A program made the position numbers and the translations under genes. DNA of 64,000 bases, taken from contig NZ_JAKQZG010000012.1 in NCBI RefSeq assembly GCF_024359545.1, forward strand, positions 1-64,000, in the 5' to 3' direction. Below, one piece after another: positions 16,493-24,532 of this stretch (its first letter is position 1; each line of letters opens with the position of its first letter). This DNA comes from Jiella marina. GTDB taxonomy: Bacteria; Pseudomonadota; Alphaproteobacteria; Rhizobiales; Rhizobiaceae. The notes beneath the pieces are model-generated. The model did no database searches and had not been told where the DNA came from. It worked only from the letters and a program-made list of their open reading frames with translations.

Positions 16493-17379
16493 GGCACCAC
16501 CGGCGACCCGTCATGCAGATTGCCGGACTTGGCGACGGCGAGCACCGCGTCGTTTCCGGGGATATGGGGAAACCCGCGAAAGTTCTGCCGGTTGGCGAAG
16601 CGGTCCCGGCAGGTGGAAAAGCGCTTGTCGCAGCCCTGGACCAGACGGAACCGATCGCCGGCCTCGATCTCCGCGACGACCGGCTCGGCGAGGATCAGAC
16701 GAACCGTCCCGGCCCCCGTGGCCGCAGCCGAGGCGATGTCGGCGCCGAGGCCCGCCGCCTTGCCGTCGAGGATCACGGCTCGGCCGAAGAAATAGCAATC
16801 GGGAGCGGCCCCCAGCGGCGTCGCCGTCTCAATCGTCTGGCCATCGGCAGAAGACACGACGCATTCGACGGTGTAGGGAGCAGGCGAGAGGTCGAAGCCG
16901 CAGCGCGTATCGCCCAGAACGGCATCGCAGCGGCGGCGGTAAAGCCGCCCGCGCACGGCATCGAGCTTCGTCGCCAGGCTGCGGAGTTCGGCGGTGAAGG
17001 CGACCGCGCTGCGCTTGACCTCTCCGATCTGCGAGACATCGACGCGCAGATGCGCTGCAGGATTTCGCCAGTCGACGACGAAGGTCTCGACCTTTGCCCC
17101 ATCATAGCGCCCGGCGGCGATGTCCGCCTCGGTGATGGCTACAGAACTCAGGGCGCCCTCCACTTCCCGCGTGGTCGGGCCGAGACCCAGGGCCGCTTCC
17201 GCCTCGCTCGCGCTCAGCCCTGAGGTCGCCTCGAACCGCGTGCCGTCGAATTCGAGCAGCCCGTCATGGTCGGTGAAACCGAAAACGACGCCGTCCTTGC
17301 GGGTCAGTCGCCAGCAATGGCTGAGCGTCGTCACCGGGCCGGCGGTCGCCGCCAGCATGTCCGGCGAAAGCGTTCTCAT
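16489..17379 (-). CDS. GTA baseplate hub protein, DUF2163 (g13)
   Basis: The 296-residue protein has the typical N-terminal CWRLTRKDGVVFGFTDHD motif and the C-terminal RFRLVQGCDKRFSTCRDRF region, with Cys clusters (RRRCDAVLGDTRCGFDL) expected for the iron-sulfur-containing hub protein of RcGTA. It overlaps g12 and g14 by a few bases each, so the three are co-translated. It forms part of the tail baseplate. Confidence 0.9.
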   Translation of the reverse strand: MRTLSPDMLAATAGPVTTLSHCWRLTRKDGVVFGFTDHDGLLEFDGTRFEATSGLSASEAEAALGLGPTTREVEGALSSVAITEADIAAGRYDGAKVETFVVDWRNPAAHLRVDVSQIGEVKRSAVAFTAELRSLATKLDAVRGRLYRRRCDAVLGDTRCGFDLSPAPYTVECVVSSADGQTIETATPLGAAPDCYFFGRAVILDGKAAGLGADIASAAATGAGTVRLILAEPVVAEIEAGDRFRLVQGCDKRFSTCRDRFANRQNFRGFPHIPGNDAVLAVAKSGNLHDGSPVVP

Positions 17380-18011
17380 GGCCGTACCTCGATCAGGGGA
17401 ATGCTGGGAATGTCGCCGGCCTCGAAGGCAGCGATGTTGATGGCGAGCTGATCGAGATCGAAGCGCACCGGCACGTCGAATTCGAACCCTGCCGTGATCG
17501 AGGCCGACATCGGCGGCGGCGCGTCGAAGCTCACGATCCCGGTGGCCGCATCCACCGTGACGCCGCTCGCCACAGCCACTCCGTCGATGGCGATCGTCAC
17601 CGTCCCTGCAACGGGCTTTTCGATCGGCCGGCGATAGGCCCCTTCTCCGCTCCCATAGGACTTCAGGAGCTGGAACTCCGTCGTCGTTCCGTCGCCGGCA
17701 CCGATCGCCTGGTCGAGGGGCGACTGCGCCTGTCCGAACGGCGCGGAGGAATGGTCGAGCGGGTCGCGAAAGCGAAAACCGGTGAACTTGCCGCGCCGCG
17801 CTTCGAAGAACTCGGCGACGGCCACCAGATCGGCCAGGCTCTTCAGCCCCGAACCCGCATCATAGCGATGGACGGAGCGGGCATGGCGCTGATTGCGATG
17901 TTCGAAGCCGGTAGACAGCCGCACGATCTCGGTCAGACGTTCCGGTCCGCCGGTGGTGCCGAAGGCGATGCGCAGCGGAAAGCGCTCCTCGCTGAAGCTC
18001 TCGATCGCCAT
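17376..18011 (-). CDS. GTA distal tail protein, DUF2460 (g12)
   Basis: The ATG at 18011 gives MAIESFSEERFPLRIAFG, the usual start of the family, so the longer frame upstream is discarded. Conserved blocks include EFFEARRGKFTGFRFRDPLD and the C-terminal DLDQLAINIAAFEAGDIPSI. The length of 211 residues matches RcGTA g12. It connects tail tube and hub. It begins 4 bases after the g11 stop codon. Confidence 0.92.
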   Translation of the reverse strand: MAIESFSEERFPLRIAFGTTGGPERLTEIVRLSTGFEHRNQRHARSVHRYDAGSGLKSLADLVAVAEFFEARRGKFTGFRFRDPLDHSSAPFGQAQSPLDQAIGAGDGTTTEFQLLKSYGSGEGAYRRPIEKPVAGTVTIAIDGVAVASGVTVDAATGIVSFDAPPPMSASITAGFEFDVPVRFDLDQLAINIAAFEAGDIPSIPLIEVRP

Positions 18012-18015
18012 CGCC

Positions 18016-18606
18016 TCACACTCCCCGGCGCCCGCGCACGGCCGCACGGGCCAGCATCGCCTGGATCTGGGCTTCCGCCCGCCGGAAGCTTGGGGCGTCG
18101 GGGGTGGCAACGTTGAAGATGATGTTCGGCGCTTCGCGGGAAGCCGGCGCCGCCACGCCCAGCGTTCCGTCGACGCCCCGGCTCAGAGGCAGGATCGCCT
18201 CGGCACCCGCCTCCCCCATCAGTCCGGTCTTGCCGCCCACCGGGAAGTAGCTCGGCGTCGAGACCACACCGCCCTTGGCGAAAGGCAGGATGGATCCCGA
18301 TCCCGAGGCCGCCGATGCTCCTGTCAGTCCCGAAAACAGCTGGCCGATCGCGTTGGAGGCGAGATCGCCCAGGGGTTTGAGTGCGGCGTCGAGCGCGATC
18401 GACGAAAGCCGCATGGCGAGCTGGCGCAGCACCCCGTCGAGCGACCGGCTACCGGTGACGGCACTCGCGAAGGCCGACGTCAGGGCGGAGCCAAAGCTCT
18501 CGGCCCGTTTCGAAAGGTCGCCCAGCGCCTTGTCGAGTCCGGTCATATCCGCGCGGATCGCGACGGTGAACGTTTCGTCTTCTTCCATCGTGTTGGAATC
18601 CGTCAT
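18016..18606 (-). CDS. GTA tail tape-measure protein (g11)
   Basis: The 196-residue protein has a charged N-terminal helix (TGLDKALGDLSKRAESFG), a hydrophobic Ala/Gly/Leu-rich middle, and the C-terminal block FAKGGVVSTPSYFPVGGKTGLMGEAGAEAILPL. That block is diagnostic of tape-measure proteins. Such short tape measures are normal for RcGTA-type short tails and contrast with the >700 residues of most siphophages. The start overlaps the g10.1 stop (ATGA). Confidence 0.9.
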   Translation of the reverse strand: MTDSNTMEEDETFTVAIRADMTGLDKALGDLSKRAESFGSALTSAFASAVTGSRSLDGVLRQLAMRLSSIALDAALKPLGDLASNAIGQLFSGLTGASAASGSGSILPFAKGGVVSTPSYFPVGGKTGLMGEAGAEAILPLSRGVDGTLGVAAPASREAPNIIFNVATPDAPSFRRAEAQIQAMLARAAVRGRRGV

Positions 18607-18878
18607 TGAGGATCGTTTGGCGAGCGCCGGTGTCCAAGGGGCTCGCCGATCGCGGAGGAATCAGGAAAGCGCGCCATCAACCGCTCGAACTCCGAGCGCG
18701 AAGGCAGGGGCCCGGCCGTGGCGATCCGCGGACCAAGAACGCTTGCCAGTTCGCGCGGCGTCATCCGCCAGAAGGCCTCGGACGAAAGCTTGAGGAGGCC
18801 GAAACCGACCGCCATTGCCTCGTCCCAGGGAAACGCTGCACTTCCCTCTTCTGCCGCCCGACGCGGCGGCCCGCTCAA
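18603..18878 (-). CDS. GTA tail assembly chaperone (g10.1)
   Basis: This 91-residue protein contains FPWDEAMAVGFGLLKLSSEAFWRMTPREL, quoted here as two overlapping blocks FPWDEAMAVGFG and EAFWRMTPREL, the signature of the phage tail assembly chaperone family found between g10 and g11. The start is a TTG at 18878 overlapping the g10 stop. A later ATG at 18815 would cut off the conserved FPWDEAM block, so TTG is preferred. Confidence 0.85.
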   Translation of the reverse strand: MSGPPRRAAEEGSAAFPWDEAMAVGFGLLKLSSEAFWRMTPRELASVLGPRIATAGPLPSRSEFERLMARFPDSSAIGEPLGHRRSPNDPQ

Positions 18879-19222
18879 GGGTTTGCGGTGCCTGCGCCGG
18901 CCGCCTCCTCGCCGCTGCCGAAGGCCGCCGAGAGAAGTTCCGCTGCAAGCGCAGCCGCCCCGGCAGCCGCCCCGTCGATCCGCATCCTCTCGACCTCGGC
19001 ATCCTTCACCTCGGCCCCACCCCCGCGAAGGCCCGCGCCGATGATGCGGATGAGATCGCGAGCCGAGAGCCGGCCCGACTGGAACCGCTCCGCAAGCGCG
19101 CCGAGATTGTCGGCGGCAAAGGCGTCTTCCAGTTCGGCGAGCGCGCCCAGCGTCAGGCAGAGCCGGCGCTCCGTACCGTCGATGATCGCGGAGACCTCGC
19201 CGCGTCGTCTGTTCACCGCCAT
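18875..19222 (-). CDS. GTA tail tube assembly chaperone (g10)
   Basis: The protein (115 residues from ATG 19222) starts with NRRRGEVSAIIDGTERRLCLT, and contains LGALAELEDAFAADNLGALA and SARDLIRIIGAGLRGGG. These are hallmark blocks of the GTA g10 family. A TTG at 19228 overlapping the g9 stop is an alternative start. It is needed for assembly of the tail tube rather than being a particle component. Confidence 0.88.
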   Translation of the reverse strand: MAVNRRRGEVSAIIDGTERRLCLTLGALAELEDAFAADNLGALAERFQSGRLSARDLIRIIGAGLRGGGAEVKDAEVERMRIDGAAAGAAALAAELLSAAFGSGEEAAGAGTANP

Positions 19223-19224
19223 TG

Positions 19225-19638
19225 TCAAAGCGCCGCGAAGGTCAGTGCGCCGGCAGATTCGAAGGTCGCCTCGAAGGTGACTTCGCCATCATGCTCGCCG
19301 CCATATTCGAGCGCCGTCACCTGGAACGGTCCTTCGATCGTGCCGAAATCGGGGATCACCGCCTGAAAGGCGGCAATTCGCGATTCGAAGAAGAGCTGTC
19401 GTAGCTCGGCATCCGAGGTCGCATCCTTGAAGATGCCGCCGCCGGAAAGCGAAGCCCGCTGCACCCCAGCCCCGCCCAAAAGCTCGCGCCAGCGGCCCGC
19501 ACTTTCGCTGTCGGTGATATCCACCGTCTGGGCATTGAAGGCGATCCGACGGGCGCGAAGCCCGGCGATCGTCTGGAAACTGCCGTCTCCATCCGCGTCC
19601 AGCTTGAGAAGAAGATCCTTGCCGCGTTGCGCGCTCAT
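19225..19638 (-). CDS. GTA major tail protein, TP901-1 type (g9)
   Basis: The ATG at 19638 (MSAQRGKDLLLKLD) is chosen because the GGGAGAGG site lies just upstream, inside the slightly longer frame. Conserved parts are the KDATSDAELRQLFF segment and the C-terminal YGGEHDGEVTFEATFESAG. The product of 137 residues polymerises into the tail tube. It is separated from g8 by 157 bases containing a terminator-like hairpin. Confidence 0.9.
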   Translation of the reverse strand: MSAQRGKDLLLKLDADGDGSFQTIAGLRARRIAFNAQTVDITDSESAGRWRELLGGAGVQRASLSGGGIFKDATSDAELRQLFFESRIAAFQAVIPDFGTIEGPFQVTALEYGGEHDGEVTFEATFESAGALTFAAL

Positions 19639-19682
19639 CTCGAACAGCCTCTCCCTCACGGCAAAGTCTTGCCGCGGCCAAT

Positions 19683-19706
19683 AAAAAAGCGGCCCCGAAG
19701 GACCGC
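19683..19706 (-). terminator. Intrinsic terminator between GTA g8 and g9
   Basis: On the minus strand GCGGTCC (19706-19700) and GGGCCGC (19695-19689) form a 7-bp stem closed by a stable TTCG tetraloop. Six T residues (19688-19683) follow directly. This is a textbook rho-independent terminator, oriented with the GTA genes and located inside the cluster. Confidence 0.8.
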
Positions 19707-19795
19707 CGGTTCATGTGTCGATTGTGATGTCGGTCGAAGTCGCGCCCGACCGGCCTCCGTTCAGAGGCTCAGTCTCGGGCCCGTCATCCCTGCGA

Positions 19796-20209
19796 TCAGG
19801 AGGCGAGCGGCTCCGTGACTGCCCGGAACCGCAGAATGCCATGATAGGTGGCCGTGTCCGTCTCGCGCCGCGCCTCGGCGAATTGCAGCCGCAGATTCAC
19901 CAGCTGATGGCCTTCGAGGGTCAGATGCGCGTCGTTCAGCCGTTCCGAGATCTTGTCCATGATCTCGTAGGTCTCGGCCTTGCCGCCACCCTTCGCCCAG
20001 ACATGGAGCGTCAGAATATGCTCGGCGCCGTCCTCGGTGCCGGTCGACCAGTCGACCACCGCCGTGCGGCCGAAGGTCAGATAGGGAAAGCTTGCCCGCT
20101 CCGGCCGCCGATCGAACACCTTGGGCCCGCCGAGAAGCGCCGTCAGCGCCGGGTCGGAGGTGAGTGTCGAAAAGATTGTTTCCTGAAGTTCAGCGCTGGG
20201 ATGCGCCAT
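19796..20209 (-). CDS. GTA tail terminator protein, DUF3168 (g8)
   Basis: The 137-residue protein shows ELQETIFSTLTSDPALTAL at the N-terminus, SFPYLTFGRTAVVDWST in the middle, and LTLHVWAKGGGKAETYEI. These are the conserved blocks of the DUF3168 family. It caps the tail tube at the head junction. The start is a normal ATG. A gap of about 85 bases separates it from the small extra ORF upstream. Confidence 0.9.
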   Translation of the reverse strand: MAHPSAELQETIFSTLTSDPALTALLGGPKVFDRRPERASFPYLTFGRTAVVDWSTGTEDGAEHILTLHVWAKGGGKAETYEIMDKISERLNDAHLTLEGHQLVNLRLQFAEARRETDTATYHGILRFRAVTEPLAS

Positions 20210-20294
20210 TGGACCGGTCCTCGCTCACGGGATCCTACACTATGAAATATAAGTCGAAACGAACGCCTCGTCACGCGGTTCGAGCGTTCCTCGA

Positions 20295-20537
20295 TCAAGT
20301 TTTTGCGTGATCGCCATTTCCGGCCGAACCGCTCTCTTGCCATGCCGCTTCGTCATCGTCCCACGGATTGGCGAAAAGCGCCGCAATCGTCCGGTCTCGG
20401 TCGAGATTGGAGGTGGAGGGCAGTCCATCGATTGGCCGGCTCCGGCCGGTTCTCGCCATCCGCGCCACCGCCTTTTCCACCCGCCGGCGGAATCCGCGGC
20501 TGAGGCCTGCGGTGTCGATCGACACGCTCAACCGCAT
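20295..20537 (-). CDS. Small extra ORF between GTA g7 and g8
   Basis: The frame codes for 80 residues from the ATG at 20537 (or 83 from a TTG at 20546 that overlaps the g7 stop). It is basic at the N-terminus (GFRRRVEKAVARMART) with an acidic, Trp-containing C-terminal part (NPWDDDEAAWQESG). RcGTA has no gene here, and no family is recognised. Tight coupling to g7 and a protein-like second half support it, but it could be a remnant of a tail-completion (HK97 gp10-like) gene. Confidence 0.4.
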   Translation of the reverse strand: MRLSVSIDTAGLSRGFRRRVEKAVARMARTGRSRPIDGLPSTSNLDRDRTIAALFANPWDDDEAAWQESGSAGNGDHAKT

Positions 20538-20542
20538 CGGTC

Positions 20543-20875
20543 TCAACGCTCCTCTTCGCAGCGGCAGACGAGATAGCGTCCCGTTTCGTCGGGATCATGC
20601 ACCGAGAGGATCACGAGCCGCCTCGACCCGATCCGCAGCGACATGCCCCGCATCACGTCCCCATTCGCCCGGCAGATCACCCGATGGGTCACGAGCGCCT
20701 CACGCTGGTCGAAACGCTCCCGGGAGACGACGGAGACGGGCTCGACGTGAACCGAGAGCTCCCGCACCTCCTGCCAGCTCGTCTCGCCGCCGCCTGCCCC
20801 ATCATCGCCGATCACCGCCTGGTCGAGCGCCACTTGGCGGTTCAACATCCCGGGGTCCAGAAAGAGCGGCGCCAT
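20543..20875 (-). CDS. GTA head closure (head-tail adaptor) protein (g7)
   Basis: The 110-residue protein has FLDPGMLNRQVALDQAV at the start, then GGETSWQEVRELSVHVEPVS and VICRANGDVMRGMSLRIG. This is the layout of phage head-tail joining proteins of the SPP1 gp16 type. It plugs the connector after DNA packaging. It overlaps the g6 stop by one base, so translation is coupled. Confidence 0.9.
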   Translation of the reverse strand: MAPLFLDPGMLNRQVALDQAVIGDDGAGGGETSWQEVRELSVHVEPVSVVSRERFDQREALVTHRVICRANGDVMRGMSLRIGSRRLVILSVHDPDETGRYLVCRCEEER

Positions 20876-21432
20876 CAGAGCCGCACCCGGCGATAGGGCG
20901 CGATCAAATGCTCGGCGAGCGCTGGCCTCAGCGCCGGCTGCATGTCGCGGGAAACCAGAGCGCGCGCCTCGTAGCTCGTTGCCACCAGCATCTTCAACGC
21001 CAGCACCAGATCGGACGGGCGATCCGCATCGGCAAAGCCCGCCTGAAAGGTGATCTCGACGCCGTTCGCCGCGCCCTGGATGACCGGCTCGGCCAGACGA
21101 AACGCCTCCGTTCCGCGCGGCCGTTCGGCGATCGCCTCTTCCGCCGTGTAGACGGTGGGCGTACCGTCGGCCGCATAGGCGGTTACGGATTCCACGGTGA
21201 TCAGCGGCCGCCTGGTGGCGACGATCCAGCCGTCGAGCGGCACCGGATCGAGGATCAGCCGAAAGCTGCGGACCATCAAGGCAAGTTGCGTCTCGCGTTC
21301 GATCGCCTCGCGGCCGGCTCGAATGAGGTCAGCGATCAGGTCGTCCTCGTCGTCGCGCTCGATCCGCGCCCAGCTCTTCGCGTCGGCAAGACTCAGCGGC
21401 TCCTCGGCGCCGCCGAGATCGATGGTCGTCAT
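20875..21432 (-). CDS. GTA head-tail connector protein (g6)
   Basis: The 185-residue protein begins with a conserved LSLADAKSWARIERDDEDDL segment, characteristic of the phiE125 gp8/HK97 gp6-like connector family, and ends with RPALAEHLIAPYRRVRL. It forms the ring below the portal. A hairpin with a T-rich tail separates it from the capsid gene upstream, so its expression level may be lower than that of the capsid. Confidence 0.9.
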   Translation of the reverse strand: MTTIDLGGAEEPLSLADAKSWARIERDDEDDLIADLIRAGREAIERETQLALMVRSFRLILDPVPLDGWIVATRRPLITVESVTAYAADGTPTVYTAEEAIAERPRGTEAFRLAEPVIQGAANGVEITFQAGFADADRPSDLVLALKMLVATSYEARALVSRDMQPALRPALAEHLIAPYRRVRL

Positions 21433-21455
21433 GGAGGGGCCTCCGAAAAGAGAAA

Positions 21456-21477
21456 GGCCCGGCGCAAAGGCCGGGCC
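21456..21477 (-). terminator. Terminator-like hairpin after the GTA capsid gene
   Basis: On the minus strand GGCCCGGC and GCCGGGCC form an 8-bp stem around a six-base CTTTGC loop, followed by TTTCTCTTTT. It starts about 25 bases after the capsid stop codon and precedes g6. Read on the plus strand it is followed, after a gap of 8 bases, by T6, so it may act in both directions. Confidence 0.65.
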
Positions 21478-21504
21478 CGACAGGTTTTTTGAGCGAATCG
21501 CGGA

Positions 21505-22749
21505 TCAGGCGGAGAAGTCGAGGAACTTCGCCGCGTCGAAATCCTGGATGCCGCCGCCCACGCGCTTGGTCGTGTAGAAGAGGACGTAGGGTTTCGCCGA
21601 ATACGGATCGCGCAGCACCCGCACCCCCTGGCGGTCGACCACGAGATAGAAGCGGGCGAAGTCGCCAAAGGCGATCGCATGCGCTCCGGTGGCGATATCG
21701 GGCATGTCCTCGGCCTCGACCAGCGGGAAGCCCATCAGCGTCGCCCGCGCGCCGGCCGAGGCCGGCGGCTGCCAGAGATAATTGCCGTCGGTGTCCTTCA
21801 GCTTGCGCACCGTGGCCTGCGTCCGGCGGTTCATGACGAAGCTCGCATTCTGGCGGTAGCCCGCCTTCAGCGCATAGACGAGGTCCACCAGGGCATCGGC
21901 AGCCTCGCCGGTGGAAAAGGCCCCGTCGGTCCCGGTCGACACGGTGCCCACCGAACCCCAGGCCCAACTCGCCTCGTCGACGGTCGGATAGGTCATGAAC
22001 CCCCGGGGCTTGCTCGACCCGTCGCCGGTGACGAAGGCCGCGCCCTCCTGGGCGGCGAAGGCCTGCTCCACCTCCTCGCCGATCCAGCGATCGATATCGA
22101 CTGCCGCGTCGTCGAGAAGGGCCGCCGTCGCCGCCGGCATGGCGTAGAGTTCCATCGTCGGGAAGGAGAGTTCGGCAAGCTGCGGCGCAGTGGTCTGCGG
22201 TCGCGCCGCGGTCTCCGTCACCCAGCCGGTCTGCGCGCCGGAGATGGCAAACGGCTTCTTCAGAACCGCGGTCGAGACAGTCCGCACCGTCGCGATCGAG
22301 CGGATCGGCGAGACCGCCGTCAGCCGGCGGCCGATTTCAGTCTCGGTCTCGTCGGGCACCAGGAAGCCGCCATCGGCCCCGGTGAGGCTCGACATCGCCT
22401 TTTCCTCGAAGCGCCGCAGCGGCCCTTCGTCTCCGCCCCGAACATAGCGCTCGAAGGCGCTCTTGTGCTCGCTGAAAGGCTGGCCGCGCCGCTCGCCGCC
22501 GCCCAGCGCCGGGCGCATCTCTTTCAGGGTCAGCCGCTCGATCCGCCGGTTCTGGCTGTCCAGCGCTTCGGCGATCCGGTCCACCTTGTCGCGGCTGACG
22601 ACGTCGGACTGCATGCGCTGTTCGAGTTCGGCAAGCCGCGCATCGTTCGCCTCGCGAAAGCTCTCGAAGGTGCGCATCATCTCGTCGTGCAGCCCGGCGG
22701 CTTCCGGCTCGATCGTCTTCGTCTCGAACCCGATGGCGTTGTCGTCCAT
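21505..22749 (-). CDS. GTA major capsid protein, HK97 fold (g5)
   Basis: The ATG at 22749 follows AGGAG, giving 414 residues; the longer open frame upstream lies over the g4 end and is rejected. Residues 1-100 form a charged, coiled-coil scaffold-like delta domain that the prohead protease should remove. The mature part then has MSSLTGADGGFLVPDE, TGDGSSKPRGFMTYP and YRQNASFVMNRRTQATVRKL, all typical of HK97 capsids. It builds the GTA head. Confidence 0.94.
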   Translation of the reverse strand: MDDNAIGFETKTIEPEAAGLHDEMMRTFESFREANDARLAELEQRMQSDVVSRDKVDRIAEALDSQNRRIERLTLKEMRPALGGGERRGQPFSEHKSAFERYVRGGDEGPLRRFEEKAMSSLTGADGGFLVPDETETEIGRRLTAVSPIRSIATVRTVSTAVLKKPFAISGAQTGWVTETAARPQTTAPQLAELSFPTMELYAMPAATAALLDDAAVDIDRWIGEEVEQAFAAQEGAAFVTGDGSSKPRGFMTYPTVDEASWAWGSVGTVSTGTDGAFSTGEAADALVDLVYALKAGYRQNASFVMNRRTQATVRKLKDTDGNYLWQPPASAGARATLMGFPLVEAEDMPDIATGAHAIAFGDFARFYLVVDRQGVRVLRDPYSAKPYVLFYTTKRVGGGIQDFDAAKFLDFSA

Positions 22750-22805
22750 GTCATATCTCCTGATTGGAAAGATCTGAATTGCTCGAAAGCCGGCCCGCTC
22801 GGCCT

Positions 22806-23282
22806 TCAGGCTGCCGCGAGCCGGCCGGCAGACCGGGGAAGCCGGGCCCGCACCGCCCCGGGCGTGATCCGGGCGCGCTCCTGCATCGGAAAGGTCACGA
22901 GCGAGACCTCCCACAAATCGACGGTGACGAGGCGCCGGGCCGCCCTGCCCTGGCCGCGCCGCGCAAGCCGGGTGCGAAACCCGATGGACAGGCCGTCCAG
23001 CGCCCCGGCCGCGACCAGCGCGGCCGCCTCGCGCCCGCCCTGGGTGTCGAGAGCGAATGCGCCGTGCACCTTCAGCCCCGTCCGGTCCTCGGCGATGTCG
23101 AGCCAGCGGCCAATCGGACGACCGGGATCATGCTGCCACAGCATGCGGATATCCCCTGCCCGGCGCCTCATCAGCGAAGCGGCGAAGGCGCCGGGTTCGA
23201 TCGTGTCGCCGGACAGGTCCGGCGTTCCGAAGATCGCGGCATAGCCGGTGAAGCGAGAGGGCAGATCAACGCTGGACGCCAT
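22806..23282 (-). CDS. GTA prohead protease, HK97 family (g4)
   Basis: The 158-residue protein contains FTGYAAIFGTPDLSGDTIEP and the catalytic blocks MLWQHDPGRPIG (His) and GALDGLSIGFRT (Ser). These match the HK97 family of Ser/His prohead proteases. It cleaves the capsid N-terminal domain during head maturation. Its start overlaps the portal gene end by about 17 bases. Confidence 0.93.
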   Translation of the reverse strand: MASSVDLPSRFTGYAAIFGTPDLSGDTIEPGAFAASLMRRRAGDIRMLWQHDPGRPIGRWLDIAEDRTGLKVHGAFALDTQGGREAAALVAAGALDGLSIGFRTRLARRGQGRAARRLVTVDLWEVSLVTFPMQERARITPGAVRARLPRSAGRLAAA

Positions 23283-24483
23283 AACCCACCGCCTCCCGCT
23301 TCTCGTCCCGTGTCAGGAAATCTGCCGCACCGACCCGCGCCCACAGTGCCTCGCGTTCGGCGCTCAGCCCCTCGACCTGGTCGAGATCGATGGAAAGCTT
23401 CAGTTTGGGAGAACCCGCGTGGGCCGCCAACCAGTCGCCCAAGGGGCCGATGATGCGCTTGATCATCGGCAGGACCGTCAGCCGGTAGAGCGCCCGGTTC
23501 GCCTCCTGGTAATTGCTGTAGGTCGCATCGCCCGGAATCCCGAGCAGCATGGGCGGCACGCCGAAGGCGAGCGCGATGTCGCGCGCCGCGCCATTGCGGG
23601 CTTCGACGAAGTCCATATCCTTCGGCGAAAGGGCCATCGCCTTCCAGTCCAGGCCCCCTTCGAGCAGAAGGGGTCTGCCTGCGCGTGCCGCCCCGGAATA
23701 GCCTGTCTCGAGCTCGGTCTTCAGCCGGTCGAACTGATCGGGCGAGAGATTCCCGCCGCCCTCGGTCTTGTAGATCAGCGCGCCGGACGGCCGCGCCGAA
23801 TTGTCGAGCAGCGCCTTGTTCCAGAGCGCCGCCGAATTGTGCAGGTCGAGCGCCGTCTGTGCCGCGGCGAGCGGCGGATAGCCCTCATGGTCGGCCAGCG
23901 GGTGAAACAGTTTGAGCGCCAGCAGCCTTGCCGGCGCGTCGCCGGCCGCCTCGGCCGGGATGCGCCGAAGGGCCGCCCCGACCCGATACTCATAGGCCTC
24001 CGGCCAGCCGTCAGGGTCCTCGATCACCCGCACCCGGTCGGGGCGCAAGACGTGGAGAGCCTTGAGCGCCCCCTCCAGCACGACCGCTTCGACATAGGCC
24101 TCGCCGGAGAGGAGCAGGTGGCCGCAGACCGTCTCGATGAAGGCCGCACCGTCGCTCGTCGGGTTCGGTTGCCGCATGAGATCGAGAAGCGGATGATCGG
24201 CGACTTCCTTCTCCTCCTCGTAGAGAAGCAGCGGAATCGCCGCCGCCGCCTCGCTGATCAGCCGGACCGAGCGATAGACGATCGGGTTGCGCATGAAGCC
24301 CGAGCGCGAGAGCGCCGAATAGGAGCGCTGCGTCCAGGTGCCGTCGCCGGCTCCCGTGAAGACCAGAGCACCGGCCACCGTCCCCATGGATTTCTGCTCG
24401 TCCGGTCGGGCCACGCTCGAAGAAGCGGGCAGCCGCGCTGGCCCGCCGCCGAGCCAGCCGGCGATGGATCGCACCAATCCCAT
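23266..24483 (-). CDS. GTA portal protein, HK97 family (g3)
   Basis: The 405-residue protein has the family blocks YRSVRLISEAAAAIPLLLYE, NPTSDGAAFIETVCGHLLLSG and RDIALAFGVPPMLLGIPGDATYSNYQEANR, cited here in part (FGVPPMLLGIPGDATYSNY). It forms the dodecameric DNA entry ring at one head vertex. It starts 49 bases after the terminase stop. The length is typical. Confidence 0.94.
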   Translation of the reverse strand: MGLVRSIAGWLGGGPARLPASSSVARPDEQKSMGTVAGALVFTGAGDGTWTQRSYSALSRSGFMRNPIVYRSVRLISEAAAAIPLLLYEEEKEVADHPLLDLMRQPNPTSDGAAFIETVCGHLLLSGEAYVEAVVLEGALKALHVLRPDRVRVIEDPDGWPEAYEYRVGAALRRIPAEAAGDAPARLLALKLFHPLADHEGYPPLAAAQTALDLHNSAALWNKALLDNSARPSGALIYKTEGGGNLSPDQFDRLKTELETGYSGAARAGRPLLLEGGLDWKAMALSPKDMDFVEARNGAARDIALAFGVPPMLLGIPGDATYSNYQEANRALYRLTVLPMIKRIIGPLGDWLAAHAGSPKLKLSIDLDQVEGLSAEREALWARVGAADFLTRDEKREAVGYGVQR

Positions 24484-24532
24484 GCGTGTCTCCTGATTGT
24501 CGTGAAGAAGGCGGCCACGACCGCCAGTCTCG

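Noticed and set aside
13418-16795. Plus-strand open frame of 1125 codons
   Set aside because: It is antisense to GTA g15 and g14, has no domain-like content and is a by-product of high GC in the real genes.
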